Positions 1 to 6,479 of a stretch of 11,884 bases of DNA are shown here, piece after piece. The position numbers were made by a program, and so were the translations under genes. The notes under the pieces are model-generated. The model was not told the DNA's origin. It ran no database searches and saw nothing but the letters and a program-made list of their open reading frames with translations. Location: contig PUOI01000156.1 in NCBI GenBank assembly GCA_003552765.1, forward strand, positions 1 through 11,884, in the 5' to 3' direction. Positions within the stretch are counted from its first letter, which is position 1; each line of letters opens with the position of its first letter. Origin of the DNA: Candidatus Hydrogenedentota bacterium (GTDB lineage Bacteria; Hydrogenedentota; Hydrogenedentia; Hydrogenedentales; SLHB01).

Positions 1-131
1 CGGCTGGGATTGTCCCGCCAGAAATCATCGAGCCGGTCCCGCCAATGATAATGGGTGAAATCCAGGCCGTATAGAAACTGGACCGCGCGTTCGCGGGCGC
101 GCCTGCGGATCTGTGGGCTGCTTCCCTTCAC
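1..131 (-). CDS. nusB: Transcription antitermination factor NusB, N-terminal part (runs off window)
   Basis: The first 43 codons are present; the rest lies beyond position 1. NusB binds boxA RNA with NusE (S10) in the rRNA antitermination complex in the cytoplasm. The visible start of the first helix reads [17 protein letters not shown], which matches the family signature of an Arg-rich stretch followed by A-x-Q-x-LY-x-x-D. The chosen start is a GTG at 129-131, which overlaps the ribH stop codon as GTGA. No in-frame ATG lies between this point and the conserved helix, so GTG is the only sensible start. The 4-bp overlap suggests translational coupling to ribH. nusB at the end of a rib operon is a common arrangement. 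Identity rests only on the N-terminal segment plus gene order. Confidence 0.85.
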   Translation of the reverse strand, partial: MKGSSPQIRRRARERAVQFLYGLDFTHYHWRDRLDDFWRDNPS

Positions 132-592
132 AGTTGTCCCATCAAATTGACCATCTCGATGGCCGACACACCGGCGTCGAAACCCTTGTTGCCCGCCTTG
201 GTCCCCGCCCGTTCAATGGCTTCCTCGATGGTGTGCGTGGTTAGCACGCCGAAGATGACGGGCACCCCGGTTTGAAGCGCGACCTGGCTGATGCCCTTGG
301 CCGCTTCCCCGGCCACGTACTCGAAGTGCGGCGTGCCGCCACGAATGACGGCGCCCAGCGTGATCACGGCGTCGTAGTTCTTGGATTCGGCCATCCGGCG
401 CGCGACGACGGGAAGCTCGAAGGAGCCCGGGGCCCATGCCACAGTGATATCCTCGTCGCGCGCGCCATGGCGCAACAGGGCGTCCAGGCACCCCTCGAGG
501 AGTTTGCCGCTGATGAACTCATTGAAACGCGACACGGCGATTCCGAATTTTGTGCCGGAGCAAACCAGTTCGCCTTGAATTACCTTCGCCAT
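128..592 (-). CDS. ribH: 6,7-dimethyl-8-ribityllumazine synthase (riboflavin synthase beta subunit)
   Basis: Condenses 5-amino-6-ribitylaminouracil with 3,4-dihydroxy-2-butanone 4-phosphate to give lumazine, the penultimate step to riboflavin; it usually forms cytoplasmic pentamers or icosahedral shells. The 154-residue length matches the family. Visible motifs are SRFNE near residue 21 (substrate pocket), APGSFELP at 54-61, [14 protein letters not shown] at 80-93 with the catalytic histidine H89, and the C-terminal PVIFGVLTT...[11 protein letters not shown] block. The start ATG has GGAAGG about ten bases upstream. It lies 41 bp after ribBA and overlaps nusB by 4 bp. Nothing looks truncated. 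Confidence 0.98.
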   Translation of the reverse strand: MAKVIQGELVCSGTKFGIAVSRFNEFISGKLLEGCLDALLRHGARDEDITVAWAPGSFELPVVARRMAESKNYDAVITLGAVIRGGTPHFEYVAGEAAKGISQVALQTGVPVIFGVLTTHTIEEAIERAGTKAGNKGFDAGVSAIEMVNLMGQL

Positions 593-633
593 TCGATCAT
601 GATCCTTCCGCTTTGTGGAGCCACGCGGCGCAA

Positions 634-1836
634 TTACTTGTAGAGGTGGCCCATCTTCTCGATCTTGGTTTGAATATAGCGTTCATTGATGGGATTGGGG
701 GGAATCTCTATGGGAACGCGGCCTGTCACTTCTAGGCCGTGGCCTTCAAGGCCCGCGCGTTTCACGGGGTTGTTGGTGATGAGCCGCATCCGGTGGACGC
801 CGAGATCCCGCAGGATTTGGGCGCCAATCCCGTATTCCCGGGGGTCGGGGTCAAAACCCAGGTGGACATTCGCCTCGACGGTGTCCATGCCTTGATCCTG
901 TAGTTCGTAGGCCTTGATCTTGTTCACCAAACCGATGCCCCGGCCTTCCTGTCTCATGTAAACCAGCACGCCGGCCTCCGATTCGCCGATGAGCTTCATT
1001 GCCTTGCGGAGCTGACCGCCGCAATCGCAACGCAACGAGCCGAGGCAGTCCCCCGTAAGGCACTCGCTGTGAACACGGACAAGCACGTCGTCTTTTCCCG
1101 CCACGTCGCCCTTCACCAAGGCCAAGTGCTGCTGATCGTCGATGCTTGTCTCGTATACCACAAGGCGAAAGTCGCCGTACTCGGTTGGCAGCGTGGTCGA
1201 CGCCACGCGTTGAACCAGACTCTCATACCGGCGCACATGCTGAATGATGTGCTCAATCGCGCATATCTTGACGCCGTGTGTCTTGCTGAACTCGACGAGC
1301 TGAGGCAGACGGGCCATGGAGCCGTCCTCGTTCATGATTTCACATATGACCGCCGCCGGTGTTAGCCCCGCCAACCGGCATAGGTCAACCGAGCCCTCGG
1401 TCTGGCCCGCGCGCACGAGCACCCCGCCCTTCCGGGCGCGCAGGGGAAACACGTGCCCCGGCCGCACCAGGTCCGGCGGAGTGGTGGCGGGATCAATGGC
1501 CACCTGGATCGTGCGAGCCCGGTCATGGGCGCTGATGCCGGTGCTCACGCCCGTGGCGGCTTCTATGCTCACGGTGAAGGCCGTCCCGAATTGTGACAGG
1601 TTCTCCGTGGTCATGGGGGGGAGGCGCAGTTCCTTCACGCGCTCGGGCGTCAGCGCCAGACAGATCAAGCCGCGCCCGTGGGTAGCCATGAAATTGATGG
1701 CTTCCGGCGTGACGTGTTCCGCCGCAATCACGAGGTCGCCCTCGTTCTCGCGATCCTCGTCATCCACCAGGATGATCATCTTGCCCTGCCGGAGGTCTTC
1801 AAGGACCTCTGGAATAGGGGCGAAAGGAGTTTCCAT
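634..1836 (-). CDS. ribBA: Bifunctional 3,4-dihydroxy-2-butanone 4-phosphate synthase / GTP cyclohydrolase II
   Basis: Supplies both precursors of riboflavin. Residues 1 to about 205 are the RibB domain, which converts ribulose 5-phosphate to dihydroxybutanone phosphate plus formate. Residues from about 210 to 400 are the RibA domain, which opens the GTP imidazole ring. RibB motifs are [10 protein letters not shown] at 25-34 (acidic metal site), THGRG at 52-56 and SAHDRA at 102-107. RibA motifs are [17 protein letters not shown] at 256-272, giving the zinc ligands C259, C270 and C272, then RQEGRGIGL and [12 protein letters not shown]. Both domains appear to have intact active sites, unlike some RibBA proteins with one decayed half. 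At 400 residues it is normal for the fusion. The start ATG lies 2 bp after the ribE stop. Confidence 0.98.
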   Translation of the reverse strand: METPFAPIPEVLEDLRQGKMIILVDDEDRENEGDLVIAAEHVTPEAINFMATHGRGLICLALTPERVKELRLPPMTTENLSQFGTAFTVSIEAATGVSTGISAHDRARTIQVAIDPATTPPDLVRPGHVFPLRARKGGVLVRAGQTEGSVDLCRLAGLTPAAVICEIMNEDGSMARLPQLVEFSKTHGVKICAIEHIIQHVRRYESLVQRVASTTLPTEYGDFRLVVYETSIDDQQHLALVKGDVAGKDDVLVRVHSECLTGDCLGSLRCDCGGQLRKAMKLIGESEAGVLVYMRQEGRGIGLVNKIKAYELQDQGMDTVEANVHLGFDPDPREYGIGAQILRDLGVHRMRLITNNPVKRAGLEGHGLEVTGRVPIEIPPNPINERYIQTKIEKMGHLYK

Positions 1837-1838
1837 AT

Positions 1839-2468
1839 TTATGCAAAGCCCTGTTTCTTGAGCGTTTCCATGGTCAAACCGCCGCCACCCATGCTGTTCT
1901 TGAGGAATTGGTAGACCTGTTTGCTGATCATGTCGGCTTCAAGGTTCACGGGGTGGCCGGGACGTTTCGCCTTGAGCGTCGTCTTGTCGAGTGTGGCGGG
2001 GATGAGCGCCACGCTGAACGTATCGCCCACGGGTTCGACAATGGTCAGACTGATGCCGTCCACCGCGATGGAGCCCTTGGGGGTGAGGTAGCGCGCCACC
2101 TCGTTGGGGGCCTGGAATTCCCACACCGCGAACTCGCCTTGCGTTTCCACTTTGGTCACCCGGCCCACGCCATCCACGTGACCTTGGACAAAATGGCCGC
2201 CAAAACGCCCGCCCGCGCCCATGGCGCGTTCCAGATTGACCGCGTCGCCGGGTTTCAGATCGCCGAGGGTCGTCCGGCTCAGCGTTTCGGGGGATACTTG
2301 AACCACGAAGTCCTCCTCGTTTATCGCCACCGCCGTCAGGCACACGCCATCCACCGCGACGCTATCGCCTTCGGCCAGGTCACCCAGCACGGTCTCGGCC
2401 AGAATGCTCATTTCCTGTCCGGAACAGCGCGCCACGGCGCCAATTTCTTCGACAAGACCCGTAAACAT
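1839..2468 (-). CDS. ribE: Riboflavin synthase, alpha subunit
   Basis: Dismutates two lumazine molecules to riboflavin and 5-amino-6-ribitylaminouracil, the last step of the pathway, usually as a trimer. The protein has 209 residues (E. coli enzyme 213) and starts with the invariant MFTGLVEEIG. It consists of two repeated beta-barrel lumazine-binding domains, about 1-97 and 98-200. GGHFVQGHVDG at 90-100 marks the domain junction and is strongly conserved. The second half carries the repeat's equivalent GISLTIVEP, parallel to GVCLTAVA in the first half. The C-terminal helix ends in a Gly-rich tail. It sits 2 bp after ribD and 2 bp before ribBA, so it is very likely co-translated with both. The symbol is ribE in the Gram-positive style; the same gene is called ribC in E. 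coli. Confidence 0.98.
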   Translation of the reverse strand: MFTGLVEEIGAVARCSGQEMSILAETVLGDLAEGDSVAVDGVCLTAVAINEEDFVVQVSPETLSRTTLGDLKPGDAVNLERAMGAGGRFGGHFVQGHVDGVGRVTKVETQGEFAVWEFQAPNEVARYLTPKGSIAVDGISLTIVEPVGDTFSVALIPATLDKTTLKAKRPGHPVNLEADMISKQVYQFLKNSMGGGGLTMETLKKQGFA

Positions 2469-2470
2469 GG

Positions 2471-3586
2471 CTAATCCCTCCGCAACAACGGCGAGGGGGC
2501 GGCCCCCGCATCCTTCACATACGCTTCTATCAGAATGTCCTCGCCGACGGGCTGGGCCGTCATGCGTTCAAGGGGAATCGCGTCGCGCATGAACTCGACG
2601 CCCTTGCCCTCCACGGCGGTCACCGCGTCTTGGCCGCCGGCGATCTTGGGTGCGATGAAAAACATGACTTTGTCAACCAGACCCGCCTCAAAAACCGAGG
2701 CGAGCGTCGCCCCGCCGCCTTCCACCAAAACGGACGTAACCTCGCGCCGGCCGAGTTCCCGCATCACGTGAATCATGTCCACGCCTCCGGGGCCGGGGGG
2801 CGCATGAATGGTCACGGCTGCCCCTTTGAAGCTCCGTCCCTCGGGGAGCACCACCCACGTGGGCGCGTCGCTATCGAGGTGAAACACATGGTGGCGCTCG
2901 TCCAGATACTCCTCCGCATCCACCAAAACCCGTATGGGGTCCCGGCCGCCGCCTTCGGGCAAGCGCGTGGTCAAACTTGGGTCGTCGGTCATCACGGTGC
3001 GGCTGCCGGCGAGGATGGCGTCCAACTCGTTGCGCAGCCGGTGAACCCAGGCCCGCGACGCCTCACCGGTTACCCATTTCGAGTCCCCGCTCCACGTCGC
3101 AATCTTGCCGTCCAAGGTCATGCCGCATTTCGCGGCGACGAACGGCAGGCCCGTGGTGATGTATTTGACGAAGACTTCGTTGAGTTGGCGCGCCTCGGCT
3201 TCCAGTAGACCCACCTCGACCAAAATGCCCGCGTCGCGCAAGCGGCGGATGCCTTGGCCGCACACCCTTGGGTTGGGATCTTCCATGGCCACCACCACCC
3301 GTTTCGGCTGGCGCTCGACAAGAAGATCCGCGCAGGGCGGCGTCCGGCCCGTGTGCGCGCAAGGCTCCAGATTGAGATACAGCGTCGCATCCCGTATATC
3401 GCCGCCCGCCGCCTCGATCGCCTTTACCTCGGCGTGCGCCAGCCCAGCGGCCTCATGGCGCGCTTCCCCCGCGACCGCGCCGTCCCGAACCACCACGCAA
3501 CCCACCATGGGGTTGGGGCTTGTGCGCCCGCGCGCCCCGGCGGCCAGCTCAAGGACCCGCCTCATGTAGGTTTCATCAGTATCCAT
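2471..3586 (-). CDS. ribD: Bifunctional diaminohydroxyphosphoribosylaminopyrimidine deaminase / 5-amino-6-(5-phosphoribosylamino)uracil reductase
   Basis: Performs the deamination and NADPH-dependent ribose reduction that follow GTP ring opening. It has 371 residues from this start (E. coli 367). The deaminase domain covers about 1-145 with H51-A-E53 (zinc ligand and proton shuttle), C76 in EPCAHTGRTPPC and C85. The reductase domain runs from about 150 and starts with FVAAKCGMTLDGKIAT. The start is ambiguous. I chose ATG 3584-3586 because MDTDETYMRRVLELA aligns with the usual D-x-x-YM-x-x-AL-LA opening. Alternatives are TTG 3605-3607 (7 extra residues, GGAGGT ten bases upstream) and ATG 3563-3565 (7 fewer), which overlaps the stop of a short upstream ORF. 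First gene of the riboflavin operon, under an FMN riboswitch. Confidence 0.96.
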   Translation of the reverse strand: MDTDETYMRRVLELAAGARGRTSPNPMVGCVVVRDGAVAGEARHEAAGLAHAEVKAIEAAGGDIRDATLYLNLEPCAHTGRTPPCADLLVERQPKRVVVAMEDPNPRVCGQGIRRLRDAGILVEVGLLEAEARQLNEVFVKYITTGLPFVAAKCGMTLDGKIATWSGDSKWVTGEASRAWVHRLRNELDAILAGSRTVMTDDPSLTTRLPEGGGRDPIRVLVDAEEYLDERHHVFHLDSDAPTWVVLPEGRSFKGAAVTIHAPPGPGGVDMIHVMRELGRREVTSVLVEGGGATLASVFEAGLVDKVMFFIAPKIAGGQDAVTAVEGKGVEFMRDAIPLERMTAQPVGEDILIEAYVKDAGAAPSPLLRRD

Positions 3587-3612
3587 ATATAGCGAAAGCC
3601 CCGGCAAGGCAT
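3562..3612 (-). CDS. Possible 16-codon leader ORF in the riboswitch expression platform
   Basis: ATG at 3610-3612 has the best Shine-Dalgarno sequence of the region, GGAGGT at 3618-3623, five bases upstream. The frame encodes MPCRGFRYIWILMKPT and stops with TGA at 3562-3564. That stop overlaps ATG 3563-3565, which is codon 8 of ribD in another frame, giving a classic ATGA coupling junction. Seen directly: the Shine-Dalgarno sequence, start, stop and overlap. Inferred: that the peptide is translated and couples ribosomes into ribD. I recognise no homologue. The frame could be accidental, with the same Shine-Dalgarno sequence serving the TTG at 3607 for ribD. Confidence 0.35.
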   Translation of the reverse strand: MPCRGFRYIWILMKPT

Positions 3613-3628
3613 GGGGGACCTCCGGGGC
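3598..3628 (-). promoter_or_regulatory. Sequestering hairpin of the FMN riboswitch expression platform
   Basis: A perfect 7-bp stem, GCCCCGG (3622-3628) with CCGGGGC (3598-3604), encloses a 17-nt loop. The stem covers the first two bases of the GGAGGT ribosome site, and the loop holds the rest of it plus the ATG at 3612 and TTG at 3607. It is followed only by TTTCGCT, without a real U-tract, so occlusion of the ribosome site is a better reading than intrinsic termination. The direction of the switch (FMN favours this hairpin) is inferred from the family. Confidence 0.6.
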
Positions 3629-3642
3629 ATAAGCGGCTCGCC

Positions 3643-3760
<118 letters not shown>

Positions 3761-3791
3761 TCCAAATCAAATCATTGGCGTAGCTACTATG

Positions 3792-3820
3792 ATTCTAGCA
3801 AGGGCGGACGGTTCTGTCAA
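3792..3820 (-). promoter_or_regulatory. Sigma-70-type promoter of the rib operon
   Basis: On the minus strand TTGACA (3815-3820, full consensus) is separated by exactly 17 bp from TAGAAT (3792-3797, five of six consensus bases). The predicted transcription start is near 3785, about 25 bases before the riboswitch closing stem and about 200 bases before ribD. Fit and position are both very good; the start site itself is inferred. Confidence 0.88.
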
Positions 3821-3938
3821 AAGCTTGGCGGCCATAAGGCGCAGGGTTGGCGCGGAAGCGGGTGAGAAAACCGGGGCCATGAGGCAGAAGGCCAGGGGCG
3901 CAACGGGCGGGAACGCGCAGAGGGTGGGGTGAGGCCGT

Positions 3939-3969
3939 GCGCCACGCCGCGGCGATTCGCGCGTGGCGC
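3939..3969 (-). terminator. GC-rich hairpin downstream of flgL, possible terminator
   Basis: GCGCCACGC (3939-3947) and GCGTGGCGC (3961-3969) form a perfect 9-bp stem with a 13-nt loop, some 30 bases past the flgL stop and upstream of the rib promoter. Its place at an operon boundary suggests transcription termination or 3'-end protection. No U-run follows on either strand, so it is not a canonical intrinsic terminator. The rest of the flgL-rib spacer (3821-3938) shows nothing I can name. Confidence 0.4.
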
Positions 3970-4000
3970 CGCCCCTGTATTCTTAACACTGTCTGCCGGG

Positions 4001-4918
4001 TTAGCGGAGGAAGTCCATTAAGCTGGGCTGAATGACCCGCGCGCCCGCCATAAGCGCGGATTCGAAGGCATTGGTCTGGGCGTTAAGTTCGACGATGGTC
4101 TCGGCGAAATCGGCGTCGATCGTGTCGGACAGCAATTGCTGGTACTGTAGATTGAAATCCTCCGTGTCCTCTCCAACACGTTCGAGCCGGTTCTCCATGG
4201 CGCCCACGCGGGAAAGGGCGGTGAGGAGTTGTTCTTGCACGCCCTCCAATTCACCCAGACTCTGGTCTTTCAACGTGTCCTGGTCCCCGCTCCGCATGCT
4301 ATCCCGGATGGTAATCAAGGTCTCGAAGATGTCCTGTTTATCCTGAAAGACCCGGTCCCCGGTCTCGTTCACGGTTACGCGGACACCCTCCGAAATGCGG
4401 GTCTGGACGGCCTCGCTGTTGCCTTCATAGGTCACGGATTCGATGTCGCCGGAGACTTCGTTGCGTTCCACGCTGAACGCCGGTGAACCGCTGCGGGAAC
4501 CCGCGAAAATGTGGCGGCCGTTCGTCTGTTTGTTTGAAAGGACAACAGTCTCTTCCAGCAATTCGTTCATTTCCTCGGCGATGGCGTCCAACTGGGGCTG
4601 ACCTTGCGTTCCCGTGGAGGCTTGCAGCGTAAGCTCACGAACGCGATGCATGCTGTCCACCAAGGTTTGTATCGTCGCGCCGGTCTCCACCAGCACGGGA
4701 CCGGCGTTGCCGATGTTTTTGCTGAATTGCTCGTTTCTGTTAATGGAACTGCGCGTGGCGGTGGCCCGGTGCATCGCAATCGGATCGTCCGAGGGCGTGT
4801 TCACCTTGCGGCCGGTGCCAAGCCGCTGTTGAAGGTCAAAGATGCGATCCTGGCTGGCCGCGATATTCCGCAGCGATCGCTGCACCATCAAGCCCTGTGT
4901 GACACGGAGTGTGCCCAT
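4001..4918 (-). CDS. flgL: Flagellar hook-filament junction protein FlgL (HAP3)
   Basis: Forms the second junction ring between hook and filament and is exported through the flagellar type III apparatus. It has 305 residues (E. coli FlgL 317). The N-terminal coiled-coil D0/D1 region includes RVTQGLMVQRSLRNI and the family motif VNTPSDDPIA at 39-48. The C-terminal helix ends AFESALMAGARVIQPSLMDFLR, close to the usual SLLDYL ending. The start is ATG 4916-4918 with AGGAGA six bases upstream; a longer frame reaching 5029 only reads through flgN. It follows flgN after 10 bp. The usual partner flgK, normally placed between these two genes, is missing here, and no csrA or fliW follows. Confidence 0.95.
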   Translation of the reverse strand: MGTLRVTQGLMVQRSLRNIAASQDRIFDLQQRLGTGRKVNTPSDDPIAMHRATATRSSINRNEQFSKNIGNAGPVLVETGATIQTLVDSMHRVRELTLQASTGTQGQPQLDAIAEEMNELLEETVVLSNKQTNGRHIFAGSRSGSPAFSVERNEVSGDIESVTYEGNSEAVQTRISEGVRVTVNETGDRVFQDKQDIFETLITIRDSMRSGDQDTLKDQSLGELEGVQEQLLTALSRVGAMENRLERVGEDTEDFNLQYQQLLSDTIDADFAETIVELNAQTNAFESALMAGARVIQPSLMDFLR

Positions 4919-4928
4919 GTGTGTTCTC

Positions 4929-5438
4929 CTAGCCCCGTTGATCAAGCAGCGCCGGCCCACAGGGGACGTGAACCGGTTCTTGGCCTCGGGCATCGTAACG
5001 GCCCATGTCTGTGTCGCCAGCCCATTCAATGATGATGTTCAGGCAGGATTTCGTCCACCTCGCGGAATGGCGCAGTAGCCGGTTGTTCTCCGCCACAATG
5101 CGCTGCGTTTCGTCCAAGGTTGATTGCATCATGCCTTGGAAATGCGCCATGTGGGAACGCCAAGGTTCCGGCGCCACCTCAATCAAGGCGGTCAGGGTGT
5201 GCCGTTCCGGCGGCAAGCCGTAAGCCTTGACGAGTTCATGGATAAGGCTCAAGCGTTCGGTTTCCGCTCCCGCGGACTCGCGAATGATGTCCTCAATATC
5301 GAGCGTGCGCTCTTCGAGCGTATCACGTTCCCCGTTCAGCAATGCCGCGCGTTGAGCCGCGACCAAGGATTGGACCTGCTGTTGACGCTCCAATTCCGAG
5401 TCAAATACCCGGCACAATGCCTCGAATACCTGTTCCAT
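4929..5438 (-). CDS. flgN: FlgN-family flagellar export chaperone
   Basis: FlgN binds the hook-associated proteins FlgK and FlgL in the cytoplasm and delivers them to the export gate. The 169-residue protein (E. coli 138) is almost entirely helical and charged. Early Gln-rich heptads (FDSELERQQQVQSLVAAQRA) lead to the typical LLNGERDTLEERTLDIEDII region around residues 33-52. The last third has HFQGMMQSTLDETQRIVAENNRLL and ends in a YDARG...LLDQRG tail like that of longer FlgN proteins. FlgN sequences diverge strongly, so the call leans on this helical pattern and on the adjacent flgL. The ATG at 5436-5438 has only a G-rich tract (GCGGGGG) nearby as ribosome site. A sigma-28-like promoter lies about 105 bp upstream. 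Confidence 0.85.
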   Translation of the reverse strand: MEQVFEALCRVFDSELERQQQVQSLVAAQRAALLNGERDTLEERTLDIEDIIRESAGAETERLSLIHELVKAYGLPPERHTLTALIEVAPEPWRSHMAHFQGMMQSTLDETQRIVAENNRLLRHSARWTKSCLNIIIEWAGDTDMGRYDARGQEPVHVPCGPALLDQRG

Positions 5439-5543
5439 GATGAACCCCCGCGCAATTCCTATTCAACGATACTAAAACCCAGACCCTCGCCGGCGCCTGT
5501 GGGCGTCGCGTCTCCGGGCCTGGATGGCTCCTTTATGCCTTTA

Positions 5544-5571
5544 TTGTCGGCGGGATCGCGATGAATCTTTA
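5544..5571 (-). promoter_or_regulatory. Candidate sigma-28 (FliA/SigD) promoter for flgN-flgL
   Basis: On the minus strand TAAAGATT (5564-5571) precedes GCCGACAA (5544-5551). That gives TAAA, a 16-bp spacer, then seven of eight bases of the GCCGATAA -10 box; spacers of 14-16 are accepted by SigD-type factors. Transcription would start near 5538, leaving about a 100-base leader to flgN. Late flagellar genes such as flgN and flgL are known sigma-28 targets, so position and target agree. It needs experimental proof. Confidence 0.62.
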
Positions 5572-5690
5572 GCCCGTGGTTCCGGCCTGAAGATTGGGTG
5601 TAAGTTGTTATTCCAGGGGGCCAAAAAAACAAATGGATCATGGAAGCAACTCAGACAAGGAGCGCTTGAAGTAGAGTAGTGGGCGAAAGA

Positions 5691-5898
5691 CGCGCCGGAG
5701 GCGCGATAGCAAGTAGCCTGGGGCAAGCGAAGCGCAGCCCCAGGTAAGAGGTTTCCCACGAACCGGTCCTGAAGGGACCGAAGCGGCCACCGGCCCCTTT
5801 TCTTCCGTCCCTTCAGGACGGACATGGGGGGCGGGGACATCCACCCTGGGGCTGCGCTTCGCTTGCCCCAGGCTACTTGCTCAAGCGCTTTCAGCGCC
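5691..5898. repeat. REPIN/MITE-like inverted-repeat element
   Basis: Two perfect 37-bp arms, 5708-5744 and 5845-5881, are inverted copies of each other. Each contains GTAG (5713-5716 on plus, 5873-5876 on minus) directly followed by an imperfect palindrome CCTGGGGC...GCCCCAGG (5717-5744 and 5845-5872). A GTAG foot plus hairpin is the signature of REP sequences mobilised by REP-associated tyrosine transposases (RAYTs), and two in inverted order make a REPIN. Outside each arm, three bases away, is a GCGC-stem hairpin (5691-5705; 5885-5897). Inside is another hairpin (5764-5780; 5805-5821). These outer and inner hairpins differ between the two halves by compensatory changes. No transposase is encoded in the window. 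Short frames crossing the arms are not credible genes. Confidence 0.8.
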
Positions 5899-6127
5899 TT
5901 GTACGCCTTTGGTTAAGCTATTAATGACGTAGCATGAAACGCGATCTGGCTCAAGCCTGAAATATGCCGTCATACGCGAGCATTACGCATCCATCGCGTT
6001 CGCTAAGTACTCAATATATAAGCTTACGGCGAAAAAAACACTTGGAACTACGGTTTAGCGCGGGGGGGGGCGCCAGGGCAGAATCTGCTGCGGGCGGGAA
6101 GGCGCGGCAGGCGTTTAGCGAGCGCCG

Positions 6128-6478
6128 TCACTGTTCGGTGGGCGGGGGCGTGTCCGTCTCTTGGGGTTGTTGCTCGTGGAGGGTGTGCTGCATTTCGCCA
6201 ATGCGGAGCTGTTCCTCAAGGGCCTGCGCCAATCCGAGTTGGCCGCTTTCGGCCCACTGTTCGGCCAGCACGTCGTCCATTAGCTCTTCGTACATGCGCA
6301 TGGCGGGCGTCTCCGGGAATAACCCATCATCGGGTATGGTCTTGCGCATCTCCTGCAAGAGCATGTAGGCGAAGAAGCGCTCCATTTCCTTGAAGGCCAG
6401 CTTCTCCCGCGCGGCGTCTTGTTCCACGCCGTCCATGTGGACCGCGAATTGGTTCGCTAGAGGATTGACGTAGAGCAT
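6128..6478 (-). CDS. flgJ: Rod-binding protein, FlgJ N-terminal domain only
   Basis: FlgJ caps and assembles the flagellar rod in the periplasm. This 116-residue protein contains the rod-binding domain (KEMERFFAYMLLQEMRKTIPDDGLF, then MYEELMDDVLAEQWAESGQLGLAQALEEQL) and ends in a Pro/Thr/Gln-rich tail. It lacks the C-terminal muramidase domain of the 313-residue E. coli FlgJ. A single-domain form is normal in many lineages, where a separate peptidoglycan hydrolase is recruited; none is visible here. The start ATG 6476-6478 lies one base after the flgI stop; an upstream in-frame extension inside flgI is not family-like. Last gene of the rod/ring block. Confidence 0.93.
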   Translation of the reverse strand: MLYVNPLANQFAVHMDGVEQDAAREKLAFKEMERFFAYMLLQEMRKTIPDDGLFPETPAMRMYEELMDDVLAEQWAESGQLGLAQALEEQLRIGEMQHTLHEQQPQETDTPPPTEQ

Positions 6479-6479
6479 G

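Larger units (their letters stand above)
5439..6127. other. Gene-poor spacer between flgJ and flgN
   Basis: Most of these 689 bp are explained by a candidate sigma-28 promoter (5544-5571) and a REPIN-like inverted-repeat element (5691-5898). The remainder (5899-6127) is a relatively AT-rich stretch around 5915-6055, then a nine-G run at 6062-6070 and GC-rich sequence next to flgJ. Short open frames exist but none has a good ribosome site or a recognisable protein. In related gene orders this interval would hold flgM, and flgK would follow flgN; neither is seen. I found no clear terminator for the flgF-flgJ transcript. Confidence 0.7.

Noticed and set aside
1908..2474. 188-codon plus-strand frame opposite ribE
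   Set aside because: Antisense shadow of a clearly identified gene; no start signal or family match.
5459..5641. 60-codon minus-strand frame just before flgN, considered as a truncated FlgM
   Set aside because: It has no ribosome site, its first part is T-rich non-coding-like sequence, it lacks the C-terminal sigma-binding region of FlgM, and the sigma-28-like promoter lies inside it.
5541..5844. Two overlapping minus-strand frames of 68 and 99 codons across the inverted repeat
   Set aside because: They simply translate the palindromic arms and GC-rich hairpins; no start signal and no protein-like pattern.
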